From Nocardia anocheti (GTDB lineage: Bacteria > Actinomycetota > Actinomycetes > Mycobacteriales > Mycobacteriaceae), in assembly GCF_029675105.1 (NCBI RefSeq), contig NZ_JAQQFV010000003.1, positions 124,001 to 188,000 of the forward strand: DNA of 64,000 bases, given 5' to 3'. Numbering within the stretch: position 1 is the first letter of the stretch; each line of letters begins with the position of its first letter. The position numbers and the translations under genes are program-made. Below, piece after piece: positions 6,634 to 16,930 of this stretch. Under the pieces are notes generated by a model that was not told where the DNA came from, searched no databases, and was given only the letters and a program-made list of their open reading frames with translations.

Positions 6634-9192
6634 CTACTTCTTGGCGTCGGCCTTCTTCTTGCTCGCCTTCTTGGTCGGCTTCTTCGGGTCCGACCCGTTG
6701 CTGTCGGCCTTACCAGCGGATTCCGCGGCCGTGACGACCAGATCGTCACCCTCCACCGCCACCCGCACGGTCGCCCCCGGTTCCAGCCCACCGTCGAGCA
6801 GCAATCGCGAGATCCGGTTGTCGAGTTCCTTCTGGACCGTGCGACGCAGCGGCCGCGCGCCGAACTCGGGCTGGAACCCGCGCTCGCCCAACCAGTCCAC
6901 CGCGGGCTCGCTGATCTCGAGCTCGATGTCCTGGGCGGCGAGCATGCGCCGGGTCTTGTCCAGGATCAGGTTGACGATCCGTTCCAGCTGCGACTTGTCG
7001 AGCCGATGGAACACCACCGTCTCGTCGATGCGATTGAGGAATTCCGGCCGGAAATGCTGCTGCAGCCGTTCCATCAGCTGCGGCGTGATCGCGTCCAGAT
7101 CCCCTTCGGGTGCCTTGAGAATGAGATCCGAGCCGATATTGGAGGTCATGATCACGATGGTGTTCTTGAAATCGACGGTGCGGCCCTTGGAATCGGTGAC
7201 CCGGCCGTCGTCGAGCAGTTGCAGCAGCACATTGAACACATCCGGATGCGCCTTCTCGACCTCGTCGAACAGGATCACCGAATACGGTTGCCTGCGCACC
7301 TTGTCGGTGAGTTGCGCGGCATCGTCGTAGCCGACATATCCGGGTGGCGCGCCGACCAGGCGCGAGACCGTGTGCTTCTCCTGGAACTCGCTCATGTCGA
7401 ACCGGATCAGTCGGTCCTCGTCACCGAACACCGCCTCGGCCAGTGCCTTGGCCAGCTCGGTCTTGCCGACACCGGTGGGCCCGAGGAACAGGAACGAGCC
7501 GATCGGCCGGTTCGGGTCCTTGAGCCCGGCCCTGGCCCGGCGCACCGCCTCGGCCACCGCCACGATCGCCTCGTCCTGACCGATCACCCGCTTGTGCAGC
7601 ACGTCCTCGAGCTCGAGCAGCCGCTGCTTCTCCTCGGCGGTGAGATCGGCGACCGGGATGCCGGTCTGACGCGAGATCACCTCGGCGATATCGACCACGT
7701 CGACCACCGGATCGGTCGAGGTGAGCCCCGATTCCTCGAGTTCGTCCTCCGCCGTGGCGATCTCGGCCTTGATGGCGGTGGCGCGCTCGTAGTCCTCGTT
7801 GTCGACCGCGGCGTCCTTCTCCCGGTAGAGCCGGGCGATGTGCTCGTCGCGGGCCTTCACTTCCGGATCGGGGGTGCCCGAACGCAACCGGACCCGCGCG
7901 CCCGCCTGATCGATCAGATCGATCGCCTTGTCCGGCATGAACCGGTCGGTGATGTAGCGATCCGAGAGCTGCGCCGCCGCGACCAGCGACTCGTCGGAGT
8001 AGCGCACCTGGTGGTGCTCCTCGTAGACATCCGAGAGCCCGCGCAGGATCTCCACGGTGTCGTCCACCGAGGGCTCCGACACCATCACCGGCTGGAACCG
8101 CCGCTCGAGTGCCGCGTCCTTCTCGATGTATTTGCGGTACTCGTCGATGGTCGTCGCGCCGACGACATGCAACTCGCCGCGCGCCAAGGCGGGCTTGAGC
8201 AGATTGCCCGCGTCCATCGACCCCTCGCCGCCGCCCCCGGCACCGACGATCGTGTGCAGCTCATCGATGAACACGATCAGCTCGTCCTTGTGCGCGCGCA
8301 CCTCGTCGAGGATCTTGGTCAGCCGCTCCTCGAACTCGCCGCGATACTTGCTGCCCGCCACCAGCGTGCCCACATCGAGCGCGATCACCCGGCGGTCGGT
8401 GAGCGTGGAGGGCACGTCGTTGTTGACGATCCGCTGCGCCAGCCCCTCCACGATGGCGGTCTTGCCGACACCGGGATCACCGATCAGCACCGGATTGTTC
8501 TTGCGCCTACGCGAGAGGATCTCGATGGTCTGCTCGATCTCCTCGGCCCGCCCGACCACCGGGTCGACCATGCCCTCGCGCGCCTCGGCGGTGAGATCGC
8601 GGCCGTATTCGTCCAGCGTGGGCGTCTCGGACTTGTCCTTCTTGCGGGCGGTGGTGCCCGCACCCGGGGCCGGGGACGCGCCCGAGGACCCGCTCTGGCT
8701 GGCGGCCAGACCCGCCACCAGCGCCTGGGCGGCGACGCTGTCGGGCAGGGAGGCGATGCCGAGCAGAATGTGCTCGGGGCCGATGTAGCTGCTGCCGGAC
8801 TGGGCCGCCTGGCGCTGGGCCGCGCGCAGGGCGAGCTTGGTGGCGGGGGACAGGGTGATGTCGGCCAGATCGCTGTCGCTGGGCGAGCCGGTGTCGAGGT
8901 AGTCCTGCATCTGCCCGGCGACCTGATCGGGATCGAGACTGAGTTCGGCGACGATGCTGCGGCCCGGTTCGGACTCGGTGGCCGCGTAGAGCAGGTGCTC
9001 GGGGGTGATCTCGGCATTGCCCCACTCCTGGGCGGCCTCGCGCGCCGAGGCGACGAGCAACTTGGCGTTGTCGGTCATCAATCTGCCGAGATCGATGCGC
9101 TGTACAGGCGGTTTCGAGGACATGCCGGATCCGAAGAACCGCTGGAAGATGTCATCGAAGGAGTCCATCGAACTCGGCCAGCTCGCAGTCAT
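6634..9192 (-). CDS. Clp/Hsp100 AAA+ ATPase, ClpC-like architecture without a ClpP-docking loop
   Basis: An 852-residue two-ring unfoldase. It has a short Phe-rich N-terminus ([10 protein letters not shown]), a double Clp N-domain to about residue 160, a first AAA+ module with Walker A GDPGVGKT, a short UVR-like middle segment ([21 protein letters not shown]), a second AAA+ module with GPTGVGKT and FDEVEKAHP, and a Lys-rich C-terminal tail. The short middle domain resembles ClpC rather than ClpB. In the second module, the stretch between TSNIGSDLI and [11 protein letters not shown] lacks the L/I-G-F/L loop that docks ClpP, as in ClpB. It may therefore be a stand-alone disaggregase. The ATG at 9192 follows GAGG on the reverse strand; an internal Met nine codons in is an alternative. 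Confidence 0.9.
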   Translation of the reverse strand: MTASWPSSMDSFDDIFQRFFGSGMSSKPPVQRIDLGRLMTDNAKLLVASAREAAQEWGNAEITPEHLLYAATESEPGRSIVAELSLDPDQVAGQMQDYLDTGSPSDSDLADITLSPATKLALRAAQRQAAQSGSSYIGPEHILLGIASLPDSVAAQALVAGLAASQSGSSGASPAPGAGTTARKKDKSETPTLDEYGRDLTAEAREGMVDPVVGRAEEIEQTIEILSRRRKNNPVLIGDPGVGKTAIVEGLAQRIVNNDVPSTLTDRRVIALDVGTLVAGSKYRGEFEERLTKILDEVRAHKDELIVFIDELHTIVGAGGGGEGSMDAGNLLKPALARGELHVVGATTIDEYRKYIEKDAALERRFQPVMVSEPSVDDTVEILRGLSDVYEEHHQVRYSDESLVAAAQLSDRYITDRFMPDKAIDLIDQAGARVRLRSGTPDPEVKARDEHIARLYREKDAAVDNEDYERATAIKAEIATAEDELEESGLTSTDPVVDVVDIAEVISRQTGIPVADLTAEEKQRLLELEDVLHKRVIGQDEAIVAVAEAVRRARAGLKDPNRPIGSFLFLGPTGVGKTELAKALAEAVFGDEDRLIRFDMSEFQEKHTVSRLVGAPPGYVGYDDAAQLTDKVRRQPYSVILFDEVEKAHPDVFNVLLQLLDDGRVTDSKGRTVDFKNTIVIMTSNIGSDLILKAPEGDLDAITPQLMERLQQHFRPEFLNRIDETVVFHRLDKSQLERIVNLILDKTRRMLAAQDIELEISEPAVDWLGERGFQPEFGARPLRRTVQKELDNRISRLLLDGGLEPGATVRVAVEGDDLVVTAAESAGKADSNGSDPKKPTKKASKKKADAKK

Positions 9193-9509
9193 TCCCTACC
9201 TCTTCGCTCGTCGGGCCGCGCGCGGCGGCCGCTTCTGCAGATCGGGTCGGTGCTCCCAGCAATCTTTCGGCATCCGTGCACGCGGTGCAAGCGGTTGGAC
9301 AGTTTCACATCTGCAACGTCGTGAGGTGTGGCGCGCAAACCAAACTCCGGCGAAATCGGTCCGAAACCACCGGTTTTGTCTGATTCTTGATCGCGGAGCG
9401 GCACGGACGGGTAGCGTGACGACCCGCGCGGACGGTATCGACCGCCGCGCCCATTTTTGCCCGCCGACCGCGCTGGTCGAACAGGCCGACGGGAAGAAGA
9501 GCACGGAGT
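9193..9509. other. Divergent promoter region between clp and the fused acyl-CoA synthetase
   Basis: A 317-base spacer between two diverging genes. I see no convincing gene. It must hold both promoters, but I could not identify a clear -35/-10 pair or a HAIR/CIRCE heat-shock operator for clp by eye. Confidence 0.5.
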
Positions 9510-11576
9510 TTGGTCACCGACGTCATCGATGTCACCGCGGATTTCACCATCGCGCGACAGGCATTGTGGGATGTACTGCTGGATCCGCAGAGCTATCCGC
9601 GGATGTTCACCGGAATCGGCAGCTGCGAACGAGTGGAGCGCCCCGACGGGGCGGTGGTCTGGCAGGTCCGCGTGGGTTCGGCGGACGCGGGCATCCAGAC
9701 CCACGAGTTCGTTCTCGAGATCGGCCGCTGGTACGAGAGTTTCGAGTTGCGCAGTCGGCAACTGGGCAGCTTCGCCTCGATCCGGTTGCGCGGCGATCAG
9801 CAGCGCACCCGCCTCGACATCACGCTGTTCGCCGCCGCCCGGGTGCATCCGGCGTTGGACCAGCGCAACAATTCGGCGGTCACCGACTGGGTGCGGGCCG
9901 GTCTGCGTCGCACCGCCGACGTGATCGCGGGGACCAGATCCTCCGTCGTGGTCAATGCCGAGCGTTCGGTGTTGCGCCGCAACGCGGGCGTGGCGCGCAG
10001 CATCGCCGCCACCGGGCTGATGCGGCCCGAACCGATGTCGATCGTGCGGCAGCTGCGCTCGCTGTCGAAGTGGGGCTTCAACCTGGCGGGCGGCTACGCG
10101 GCGGGCGCCGCGCACGCCCCCGACCGGCTCGCCCTCATCGATCCGCACGGGCAGCGCACCTTCGGCGAGGTCGACGCCCGATCCACCGCGCTGGCCGGGG
10201 CGATGCACGCGCTGGGCCTGCGCGCCGGTGACGCGATCGGCCTGCTGGCCCGCAATCACGCGGGCATGGTCGAGACCATGGTCGCCGCGGGCAAACTCGG
10301 CGTCGATGTGGCCCTGCTCAATGCCGGGCTCTCGGGCAGGCGGATCGAGGAGATCGTCCAACGGCACCGTCTCAACGCGGTCTATGTCGACGGCGAGCTC
10401 GAGAAACTGATCCGCTACCTGCACAACGACGTGCCGCGTTTCACCACCGACGACCGGCCACCGAACCGCGAGCGCACCACCATCGAAAGCCTGATCACGC
10501 TCGGACACGGCGACTTCCCGGTCCCCGCGCACCCCGGTCGGCTGATCGTGCTCACCTCGGGCACCAGCGGTTCGCCCAAGGGCGCGCGCCGCCCGCACGC
10601 CAAGGGCTTCGGCACCATCGCCGCGCTGCTGTCACGGATCCCGCTGCGCGTGGAAGAGGTGATGCTCATTCCCGCGCCGCTGTTCCACACCTGGGGGCTG
10701 GCGGGATTGCAGCTGAGCACCGCGCTGCGGGCCACCGTGGTGCTCAGCGACGGGTTCGACGCGGTCGAGTGTCTGCGCGCGGTCGCCGAGCACCAGATCA
10801 CCACCCTGATCGTCGTCCCGACGATGGTCGAACGGCTGCTCGATGTGCCCGAGTCGGTGCGCGCGGGCCTGGACCTGTCCAGCCTGCGGCACGTGGTCAG
10901 CTGTGGCGCGCCGCTGGCCGGGGCGACCGTGCTGCGCTTCCTCGACACCTACGGCGACCTGCTCTACAACGTCTACGGTTCCACCGAGGTGTCCTGGGCG
11001 AGCGTGGCCACCCCGGCGGACCTGCGGGTCTCGCCGACCACCGCGGGCAGGCCGCCGCTGGGCACCCGCGTCGCGGTGCTCGGCCCGGATCTGCGGCCCG
11101 TGCCGGTGGGCGCCACCGGGCACATCTTCGTCGCCAACCACATGCTCTTCGATGGCTACGTGAACTCCGCGCCACCGGAGGAGGCCGACGGCATGCTCGA
11201 CACCGGCGATCTGGGCTATCTCGACGCCGCGGGCCGCCTGTTCGTGGCGGGCCGCGACGACGAGATGATCATCTCCGGCGGCGAGAACGTCTTCCCCCGG
11301 CCGGTGGAGGAGGCGCTCGCGCACCTGCCGCAGATCACCGAGGTCGCGGTGGTGGGCGTACCGGACCGCGAGTTCGGGCAGCGACTGGCGGCGTTCGTGG
11401 TGAAACGCGAAGGAGCGGGCCTGGATTCGGACATGGTGCGCACCTATATCCGCAATCGGCTCAGCCGCTTCTCGGTCCCGCGCGACGTCACGTTCCTCAA
11501 CGCGCTGCCGCGCGGGGAGACCGGCAAGATCCTCAAGCGGGTGCTGGTGCGCCCGGAATCGGCGCTGAGCGAATAG
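9510..11576 (+). CDS. SRPBCC (START-like) domain fused to acyl-CoA synthetase
   Basis: A 688-residue two-domain protein. Residues 1 to about 145 form a START/Bet v1-like fold (DVTADFTIARQALWDVLLDP ... RLDITLFAAARVHP), a hydrophobic-ligand cavity. From about 185 it is an adenylate-forming FadD-type enzyme with LTSGTSGSPKGARR (P-loop), YGSTEVSWAS, the hinge motif DTGDLGYLDAAGRLFVAGR and the terminal catalytic lysine in GETGKILKR. It should activate a carboxylic acid as acyl-AMP and transfer it to CoA. The front domain may present the lipid or a cyclic substrate. The start is a TTG, placed by the beginning of the SRPBCC fold and a purine-rich AGAAGAG about 10 bases upstream. Confidence 0.88.
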   Translation: MVTDVIDVTADFTIARQALWDVLLDPQSYPRMFTGIGSCERVERPDGAVVWQVRVGSADAGIQTHEFVLEIGRWYESFELRSRQLGSFASIRLRGDQQRTRLDITLFAAARVHPALDQRNNSAVTDWVRAGLRRTADVIAGTRSSVVVNAERSVLRRNAGVARSIAATGLMRPEPMSIVRQLRSLSKWGFNLAGGYAAGAAHAPDRLALIDPHGQRTFGEVDARSTALAGAMHALGLRAGDAIGLLARNHAGMVETMVAAGKLGVDVALLNAGLSGRRIEEIVQRHRLNAVYVDGELEKLIRYLHNDVPRFTTDDRPPNRERTTIESLITLGHGDFPVPAHPGRLIVLTSGTSGSPKGARRPHAKGFGTIAALLSRIPLRVEEVMLIPAPLFHTWGLAGLQLSTALRATVVLSDGFDAVECLRAVAEHQITTLIVVPTMVERLLDVPESVRAGLDLSSLRHVVSCGAPLAGATVLRFLDTYGDLLYNVYGSTEVSWASVATPADLRVSPTTAGRPPLGTRVAVLGPDLRPVPVGATGHIFVANHMLFDGYVNSAPPEEADGMLDTGDLGYLDAAGRLFVAGRDDEMIISGGENVFPRPVEEALAHLPQITEVAVVGVPDREFGQRLAAFVVKREGAGLDSDMVRTYIRNRLSRFSVPRDVTFLNALPRGETGKILKRVLVRPESALSE

Positions 11577-11577
11577 G

Positions 11578-12549
11578 TCAGGGCCGCTCGCGGCCGGGGC
11601 TCGCCAGCGCGCGCAGGAAGAACCCGAGATTGGCGGGTCGCTCGGCCAGCCTGCGCATGAAGTAGCCGTACCACTGCTCGCCGTAGGGGACGTAGACGCG
11701 CACGTGATGTCCCGCCGCGGTGAGGCGTTGCTGCTCGTCGGCGCGGATGCCGTAGAGCATCTGGAACTCGTATTCCTCGGCTTTGCGCCGTGCCGACCGC
11801 ACTCCGACCCCCGCCGCGTCGATCATGGCCGGATCGTGCGAGGCGATCATCGGATACCCCGCGCCCGCGGTGAGGATCGCCAGGCACCGCAGATACGACG
11901 CGTCGACCTCGGCGCGCTCGCGGAAGGCCACCCCCACCGGTTCGTCGTAGGCGCCCTTGCACAACCGGATGCGTGACCCCGGACCCGCCAGCGCCCGGCA
12001 GTCCTCCTCGGTGCGTCGCAGATACGCCTGCAGCACCGTACCGAGCCAGGGAAAGTCGTCCCGCAGTTCCCGCACGATCGCCAGGGTGGAGTCGGTGGTG
12101 GTGTGGTTCTCGGCGTCGACGGTCACCCAGAGACCGGCCGCCTCGGCGGCCGCGCAGATCTCGCGGACGTGGTCGCGGGCCACCGCGTGCCCGTCGCGCG
12201 GCAGGGCCTGACCCAGCGCGGACAGTTTCACCGAGACCTCCAGCGGCCGCACGGCTCCCGGCGCCACCTCGCCCTGCTGCAGCCGCCCGAGCGCGGCGAT
12301 GAGCATCCGGTACTGCTCGACGGTCGCCTCGGCGCGGGTCAGGTCGGTGGTGTCCTCGCCGAGATAGTCGATGCTGACGAACCGCCCGGACCGCACCAGG
12401 GTCTCGGCCGTGCGCACCACCTGCTCGACGGTGGTGCCCGCGACGAAGCGGGACACCACCTCGCGCGAGACCGGCAGCCGGGTGATCGTGTGCTCGAGGC
12501 GAGGAGAGCGGGCGGCGGCCAGCATGGCCGTGCGCAGCAGTGCCGACAT
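11578..12549 (-). CDS. putB: Proline dehydrogenase
   Basis: A 323-residue monofunctional FAD proline dehydrogenase (TIM barrel) that oxidises L-proline to pyrroline-5-carboxylate. Family signatures are visible: EVSVKLSALG, the Asp in VTVDAENH, QAYLRRTEED, RLCKGAYDEP, and near the end YVPYGEQWYGYFMRRLAERPAN, which is the conserved substrate-binding C-terminal helix. Length matches the actinobacterial PruB/PutB type. Its ATG shares one base with the stop codon of the upstream P5C dehydrogenase (TGATG), so the two steps of proline breakdown are co-translated. In mycobacteria the pair is often called pruA-pruB. Confidence 0.95.
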   Translation of the reverse strand: MSALLRTAMLAAARSPRLEHTITRLPVSREVVSRFVAGTTVEQVVRTAETLVRSGRFVSIDYLGEDTTDLTRAEATVEQYRMLIAALGRLQQGEVAPGAVRPLEVSVKLSALGQALPRDGHAVARDHVREICAAAEAAGLWVTVDAENHTTTDSTLAIVRELRDDFPWLGTVLQAYLRRTEEDCRALAGPGSRIRLCKGAYDEPVGVAFRERAEVDASYLRCLAILTAGAGYPMIASHDPAMIDAAGVGVRSARRKAEEYEFQMLYGIRADEQQRLTAAGHHVRVYVPYGEQWYGYFMRRLAERPANLGFFLRALASPGRERP

Positions 12550-14195
12550 CAGCCGACCTCCGGTTCCTGGTGCGGGTAGCGGTGATCGGTGGGCGGGGTG
12601 AAGGTCTCCTTGATGGTGCGCGCCGAAGTCCAGCGCAGCAGATTCAGCACCGATCCGGCCTTGTCGTTGGTGCCCGAGGCCCGCCCGCCGCCGAAGGGCT
12701 GCTGGCCCACGACCGCGCCCGAGGGCTTGTCGTTGATGTAGAAATTGCCCGCGGCGAAGGTGAGCCGGTCGGTGGCCGCGGCGATGGCGGCCCGGTCCTC
12801 GGCGATGATCGAGCCGGTCAGGCCGTAGGCGCTGCCCCGGTCGACGAGGTCCATGGCGTCGGCGAAACCGGTCGGGGTGCTGTCGTCGTAGACGTGCACG
12901 GCCAGGATCGGGCCGAAGTATTCGGTGTGGAAGACCTCGTCGGCGGGGTCGTCACCGACGACGACGGTCGGTTCGACGAACCAACCCACGCTGTCGTCGC
13001 TGTGTCCACCCGCCACCACGGTCAGTCCGGGCGTGGCCTTGGCCCGCTCCAGCGCCGCGACATTGCGGTCGTAGGCGCGCCGATCGATCAGGGCGCCACC
13101 GAAATTCGAGAGATCGGTGACGTCGCCGTAGCGCAGCGCCGAGGTCTTCTCGATCAGGTCCTCGGACATCACCTTCCACACCGAGCGCGGCACGAACGCG
13201 CGCGAGGCCGCCGAGCACTTCTGCCCCTGGTAGTCGAAGGCGCCGCGCAGCAGCGCGGTGGTGAGCACCGCCGGGTCGGCCGAGGGATGCGCGAGGACGA
13301 AATCCTTGCCGCCGGTCTCGCCGACGAGTCGCGGATAGGTGCGGTACCGGTCCAGGTGCTGGGCCACCTCGCGCCAGAGGTGCTGGAAGGTGGCCGTCGA
13401 ACCGGTGAAATGCACGCCAGCCAGCCGCGGATCGGACAGGACGACCTCGGAGATCTCCGGGCCCGGCCCGTTGACCAGGTTGATCACGCCCGGGGGCAGC
13501 CCGGCGGCGGTGAGCAGGCGCATGGTCAGGAACGCCGCGACGGCCTGGCTCCGGGCGGGCTTCCAGACCACGGTGTTGCCCATGAGGGCGGGCGCGGTGG
13601 GCAGATTGCCCGCGATGGCGGTGAAATTGAACGGCGTCACCGCGTAGACGAACCCCTCGAGCGAGCGGTACTGCATGCGGTTCCAGACCCCGCGCGTGGA
13701 GAGCGGCTGTTCGGCCAGGATGCCGCGCGCGAAGGACACATTGAACCGCCAGAAGTCGACCAGCTCGCAGGGCGCGTCGATCTCGGCCTGATAGGCCGAC
13801 TTGGACTGGCCGAGCATGGTCGCGGCCGCGATCCGCTCACGCCACGGACCGGCCAGCAGATCAGCGGCGCGCAGGAAGACGGCGGCGCGGTCCTCGAACG
13901 GCATCGCCTGCCAGGCGGGCGCGGCGGCGCAGGCGGCAGCCACCGCGGCGGTCGCCTCGGCGGTGCTCGCGTCGTGCAGGGTGCCGAGCACGGCGGCGTG
14001 CCGATGCGGCTGGACGACATCGAACTCCGGTCCGTCACCGCGCACCTCGCGGCCGTGGATGACATGGCTGATCTCGGTGGGGGTGGCCGCCAGTTCGGTC
14101 AGCGCGGCCCGCAACCTGCGGCGTTCGGGACTTCCGGGAGCGAAACTGCCGACGGGCTCGTTGACCGGCGTCGGCGTGGTCGCGATGGCATCCAT
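12549..14195 (-). CDS. pruA: 1-Pyrroline-5-carboxylate dehydrogenase
   Basis: A 548-residue aldehyde-dehydrogenase family enzyme that converts glutamate semialdehyde to glutamate with NAD+. It has the NAD-binding segment (AVTPFNFTAIAGNLPTAPAL), the general-base glutamate in VGETGGKDF, and the catalytic cysteine in YQGQKCSAAS. The C-terminal QQPFGGGRASGTNDKAG is typical of the P5C dehydrogenase subgroup. I placed the start at 14195, the first Met before the family N-terminus; the frame stays open further upstream but without family features. It is the first gene of the proline catabolic operon, divergent from the PucR regulator at 14325. Confidence 0.95.
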   Translation of the reverse strand: MDAIATTPTPVNEPVGSFAPGSPERRRLRAALTELAATPTEISHVIHGREVRGDGPEFDVVQPHRHAAVLGTLHDASTAEATAAVAAACAAAPAWQAMPFEDRAAVFLRAADLLAGPWRERIAAATMLGQSKSAYQAEIDAPCELVDFWRFNVSFARGILAEQPLSTRGVWNRMQYRSLEGFVYAVTPFNFTAIAGNLPTAPALMGNTVVWKPARSQAVAAFLTMRLLTAAGLPPGVINLVNGPGPEISEVVLSDPRLAGVHFTGSTATFQHLWREVAQHLDRYRTYPRLVGETGGKDFVLAHPSADPAVLTTALLRGAFDYQGQKCSAASRAFVPRSVWKVMSEDLIEKTSALRYGDVTDLSNFGGALIDRRAYDRNVAALERAKATPGLTVVAGGHSDDSVGWFVEPTVVVGDDPADEVFHTEYFGPILAVHVYDDSTPTGFADAMDLVDRGSAYGLTGSIIAEDRAAIAAATDRLTFAAGNFYINDKPSGAVVGQQPFGGGRASGTNDKAGSVLNLLRWTSARTIKETFTPPTDHRYPHQEPEVG

Positions 14196-14324
14196 GGGTG
14201 CGGCTCCTGCGTCGTCGGGGCGGGATGTGACGTAGTCAACTCCGATACTGCGCGCGCATAATCGTCTGATCGGATGAATCGCGCGGTGTGTCTTCGTCCG
14301 ATCCGCCAAGGCAGGAGGTCGGCG

Positions 14325-16052
14325 ATGCCGGAGGACGCCATCACCCTCGGTGAACTGGTGGCCGCGCTCGACCGCACGGTGGCCACCCTGGTCGAGGCGC
14401 CCGAGGGGGAGCGGGTGCCCCTGCGCTCGGTCGCCCTGGGCGAACCCGCCGACCTCGCCGGTGTCTCCGGCGCCCTGCCCGAGGTGTATCTGCTGGTCGG
14501 CGCCGACCCGGTGGCCACCGCGGCATGGCTGCGCCAGGCCGGACAACGCGAGCAAGCGCACCGCCCCCGGGTCCTGATCACCAAGAACACCGACGACGCT
14601 CCCGGCGTGCGCGCCGCCGCCCGCGACACCGGCATCGCCCTGGTGCGCCTGCACCAGGAAGCCCGATGGGACCAGGTGTTCCCCCTGGTCCGGCGCCTGG
14701 TGACCCGCGCGCCCGGGCGCCGCACCCCCACCGGCGACCACGACCTGCTCGCCCCCGACACCGACCTGTTCGGCCTGGCCCAGGTCGTCGCCGCCGAAAC
14801 CGGCGGCATGGTCTCCATCGAGGACCCCTCCTCGCACGTCCTGGCCTACTCCGCCTCGGATTCCTCCGCCGACCGGCTGCGCATCGAGTCCATCCTCGGC
14901 CGCGAGGGCCCCGCCGACTACCTGCGCATCCTGCGCGCCTGGGGCGTCTACGACCGCGTCCGCCGCACCGACGAGGTCGTCGACGTCCCCGAACACCCCG
15001 AACTCGACATGCGCCGCCGCCTCGTCGTCGGCATCCGACGCGGCACCGGCCCGCGAGCCCGGATGCTCGGCACCCTCTGGCTCCAGCAGGGCGCGCGACC
15101 GCTGCGTCCCGACGCCGCCCAGGTCCTGCGCGGCGCGGCGGCGGTGGCGGCTCGGATCATCGCGCGCAGGCTCGACGCGCCCTCGACCGAGGCGCTGCTG
15201 ATCCGGCGACTCTTCGGCGCGCACGGCGACGGTGTCGACGTGCCCTCGGTAGTCGCGGCCCTGGGTCTACCGGTCGAGGGCCCCGCCGCGGTGATCGGCT
15301 TCGCCGCCCTCGGCACGGCCGACGGACCGACAACTGGGCGCGGTCGGGCATCCGCAGCCGATTCGGTCGCGGCGCACGATCCGAGAGCCGGTCTCGGTTC
15401 GGCCGCCGAGATCGGCGCCGCGCTCGCTCCGGCGGCCGAACTCGCGGCGTCGAGCGGCCTTATCCGGCTGCACGCCAGCGCTTTTCGCGGCGACTCGGTG
15501 ACCGAGGCGATCGGTGATCGGGTCTATGTCCTGGTGCCCTCCTATCACTCCACGGCCGGTGTCGGCTCGTGGGTCCGCGAACTCGTCGCTCAGCTCGAAC
15601 AGGCGCGTGGCCTGCTGGTGCGGGCCGCGATCGCCGCCCCGGTCGCCGGACTCACCGCCGTCGCGGCCGCCCGGGAGGAGGTCGACCGGGTACTCGACAG
15701 CCCGGCCGACCCCGCCGCGCGCGTCACCACCCTGGCCGAGGCGCGGACCGCCGTGCTGCTGACCGAGATCGTCGAACTCATCCGCGACCGGCCCTACCTG
15801 CACGACCCCCGTCTGGCCGCCCTCGACGCCTACGACCGCACCCACGCCGCCGACCTGCGCGCCACGGCCCGCGCCTATCTCCGCGCCCACGGTGAGGTGA
15901 GTGCCGCCGCGGCCGCGCTGCGCATCCACCCGAACACGCTGCGCTACCGGCTGCGCCGGATCGAGTCCGTCCTGGGCATCAGCCTGAGCGACCCGGCCGA
16001 CCGCCTACTGCTGGAACTGCAACTGGCGGCAGCACCCGATCCGTCGCCGTAG
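14325..16052 (+). CDS. PucR-family transcriptional regulator of proline catabolism
   Basis: A 575-residue regulator with the PucR C-terminal helix-turn-helix: the last about 60 residues (YLRAHGEVSAAAAALRIHPNTLRYRLRRIE) match the family. The N-terminal part is a PucR-type sensory region with a GAF-like stretch (LAQVVAAETGGMVSIEDPSSHVLAYS). It is divergent from pruA with about 130 bases between. In mycobacteria a PucR-type protein (PruC) activates the adjacent proline genes, so the same role is likely here, with proline or P5C as signal. I chose ATG 14325 because AGGAGG ends 9 bases before it; an in-frame ATG 51 bases upstream lacks a ribosome-binding site. Confidence 0.85.
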   Translation: MPEDAITLGELVAALDRTVATLVEAPEGERVPLRSVALGEPADLAGVSGALPEVYLLVGADPVATAAWLRQAGQREQAHRPRVLITKNTDDAPGVRAAARDTGIALVRLHQEARWDQVFPLVRRLVTRAPGRRTPTGDHDLLAPDTDLFGLAQVVAAETGGMVSIEDPSSHVLAYSASDSSADRLRIESILGREGPADYLRILRAWGVYDRVRRTDEVVDVPEHPELDMRRRLVVGIRRGTGPRARMLGTLWLQQGARPLRPDAAQVLRGAAAVAARIIARRLDAPSTEALLIRRLFGAHGDGVDVPSVVAALGLPVEGPAAVIGFAALGTADGPTTGRGRASAADSVAAHDPRAGLGSAAEIGAALAPAAELAASSGLIRLHASAFRGDSVTEAIGDRVYVLVPSYHSTAGVGSWVRELVAQLEQARGLLVRAAIAAPVAGLTAVAAAREEVDRVLDSPADPAARVTTLAEARTAVLLTEIVELIRDRPYLHDPRLAALDAYDRTHAADLRATARAYLRAHGEVSAAAAALRIHPNTLRYRLRRIESVLGISLSDPADRLLLELQLAAAPDPSP

Positions 16053-16126
16053 GCCGCTGCCTCGCGGACCGGCTCACGCCGTCGTCGGGTGGCGAGGGGC
16101 ATCGACGTGTCGACCGGTGCGAGGTA

Positions 16127-16930
16127 TCACGCCCCGGTCGACACCTCACCCACCGCCAGCGCCGGATCGATCACCCCTAATACCTCACCTTGGGGCGCCT
16201 GGATGATGCCCGTCCGCCCGAAGGGACTGTCGTCGGGGCCCATGATCACCGTGGCGCCCAGGGTCGTCGCCTTGTCGAGGATCGCGTCGGTGCCGTCCAC
16301 CTGGATCCAGGCCAGCCAGTAGGGCGGGGTACCCATGCCCGAGGCATCCATCATCCCGCCGACCTCGGTGGTCTCACCGGGTCGCGCGAAGGTGGAGTAG
16401 GTGAAGTTCTCGCCGTCCCCGATCTCGGTGTACTGCCAGCCGAAGACGCCGCGGTAGAACTCCTGCGCCTGCGCGTATCCGGTGGTGTGCAGCTCGTTCC
16501 AGCAATAGGCGCCGGGCTGGTTGTAGATGCCCGCGCCGTGATGGGCCCGGGACTGCCACACCCCGAACACGCCACCGGTCGGGTCCGCCGCGACGAACAT
16601 CCGTCCCGCGTCGAACACGTCGAACGGCGGCATGAACACCTTGCCGCCCGCCGCCACGACCCGCTCCGCGATCTCGTCGGCGTGGTCGGCGGCCAGATAC
16701 GTCGTCCAGGTGGACGGCATCTCCGCCATGCCCTCGGGTTTGGGACCGATGGCCGCCGCTGGTCGGCCGTCGAGATCGGCCATCAGATAACCGCCCGAAC
16801 CAGCGGGGGCGTCCTGGATCTCCCAGCCGAACAACGCGCTGTAGAACGCGCGGGCGGCGGTGGTGTCGTCGACCTGACAGTCGATCCAGCAGGGCGTGCC
16901 CTGCGGCCAGGCTTCCTCACGTGTCGGCAT
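16127..16930 (-). CDS. Two-domain VOC/glyoxalase-fold protein (CFP30B-like)
   Basis: A 267-residue protein made of two glyoxalase-fold halves. The first begins GTPCWIDCQVDD and runs to about residue 125; the second begins GAYCWNELHTTG and ends EVLGVIDPALAVGE. It resembles mycobacterial Rv0577 (CFP30B), for which a methylglyoxal-detoxifying role has been proposed. Acidic and His metal ligands of classic glyoxalase I are not obvious in all expected places, so substrate and metal use are uncertain. It lies alone between the PucR gene and a divergent hydrolase. Its location near proline catabolism may be coincidence, although proline oxidation has been linked to methylglyoxal handling in mycobacteria. 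Confidence 0.85.
   Translation of the reverse strand: MPTREEAWPQGTPCWIDCQVDDTTAARAFYSALFGWEIQDAPAGSGGYLMADLDGRPAAAIGPKPEGMAEMPSTWTTYLAADHADEIAERVVAAGGKVFMPPFDVFDAGRMFVAADPTGGVFGVWQSRAHHGAGIYNQPGAYCWNELHTTGYAQAQEFYRGVFGWQYTEIGDGENFTYSTFARPGETTEVGGMMDASGMGTPPYWLAWIQVDGTDAILDKATTLGATVIMGPDDSPFGRTGIIQAPQGEVLGVIDPALAVGEVSTGA

Noticed and set aside
6331-9324. Forward frame of about 1000 codons opposite the Clp gene
   Set aside because: Antisense to a fully recognisable Clp ATPase; no independent start signal or domain.
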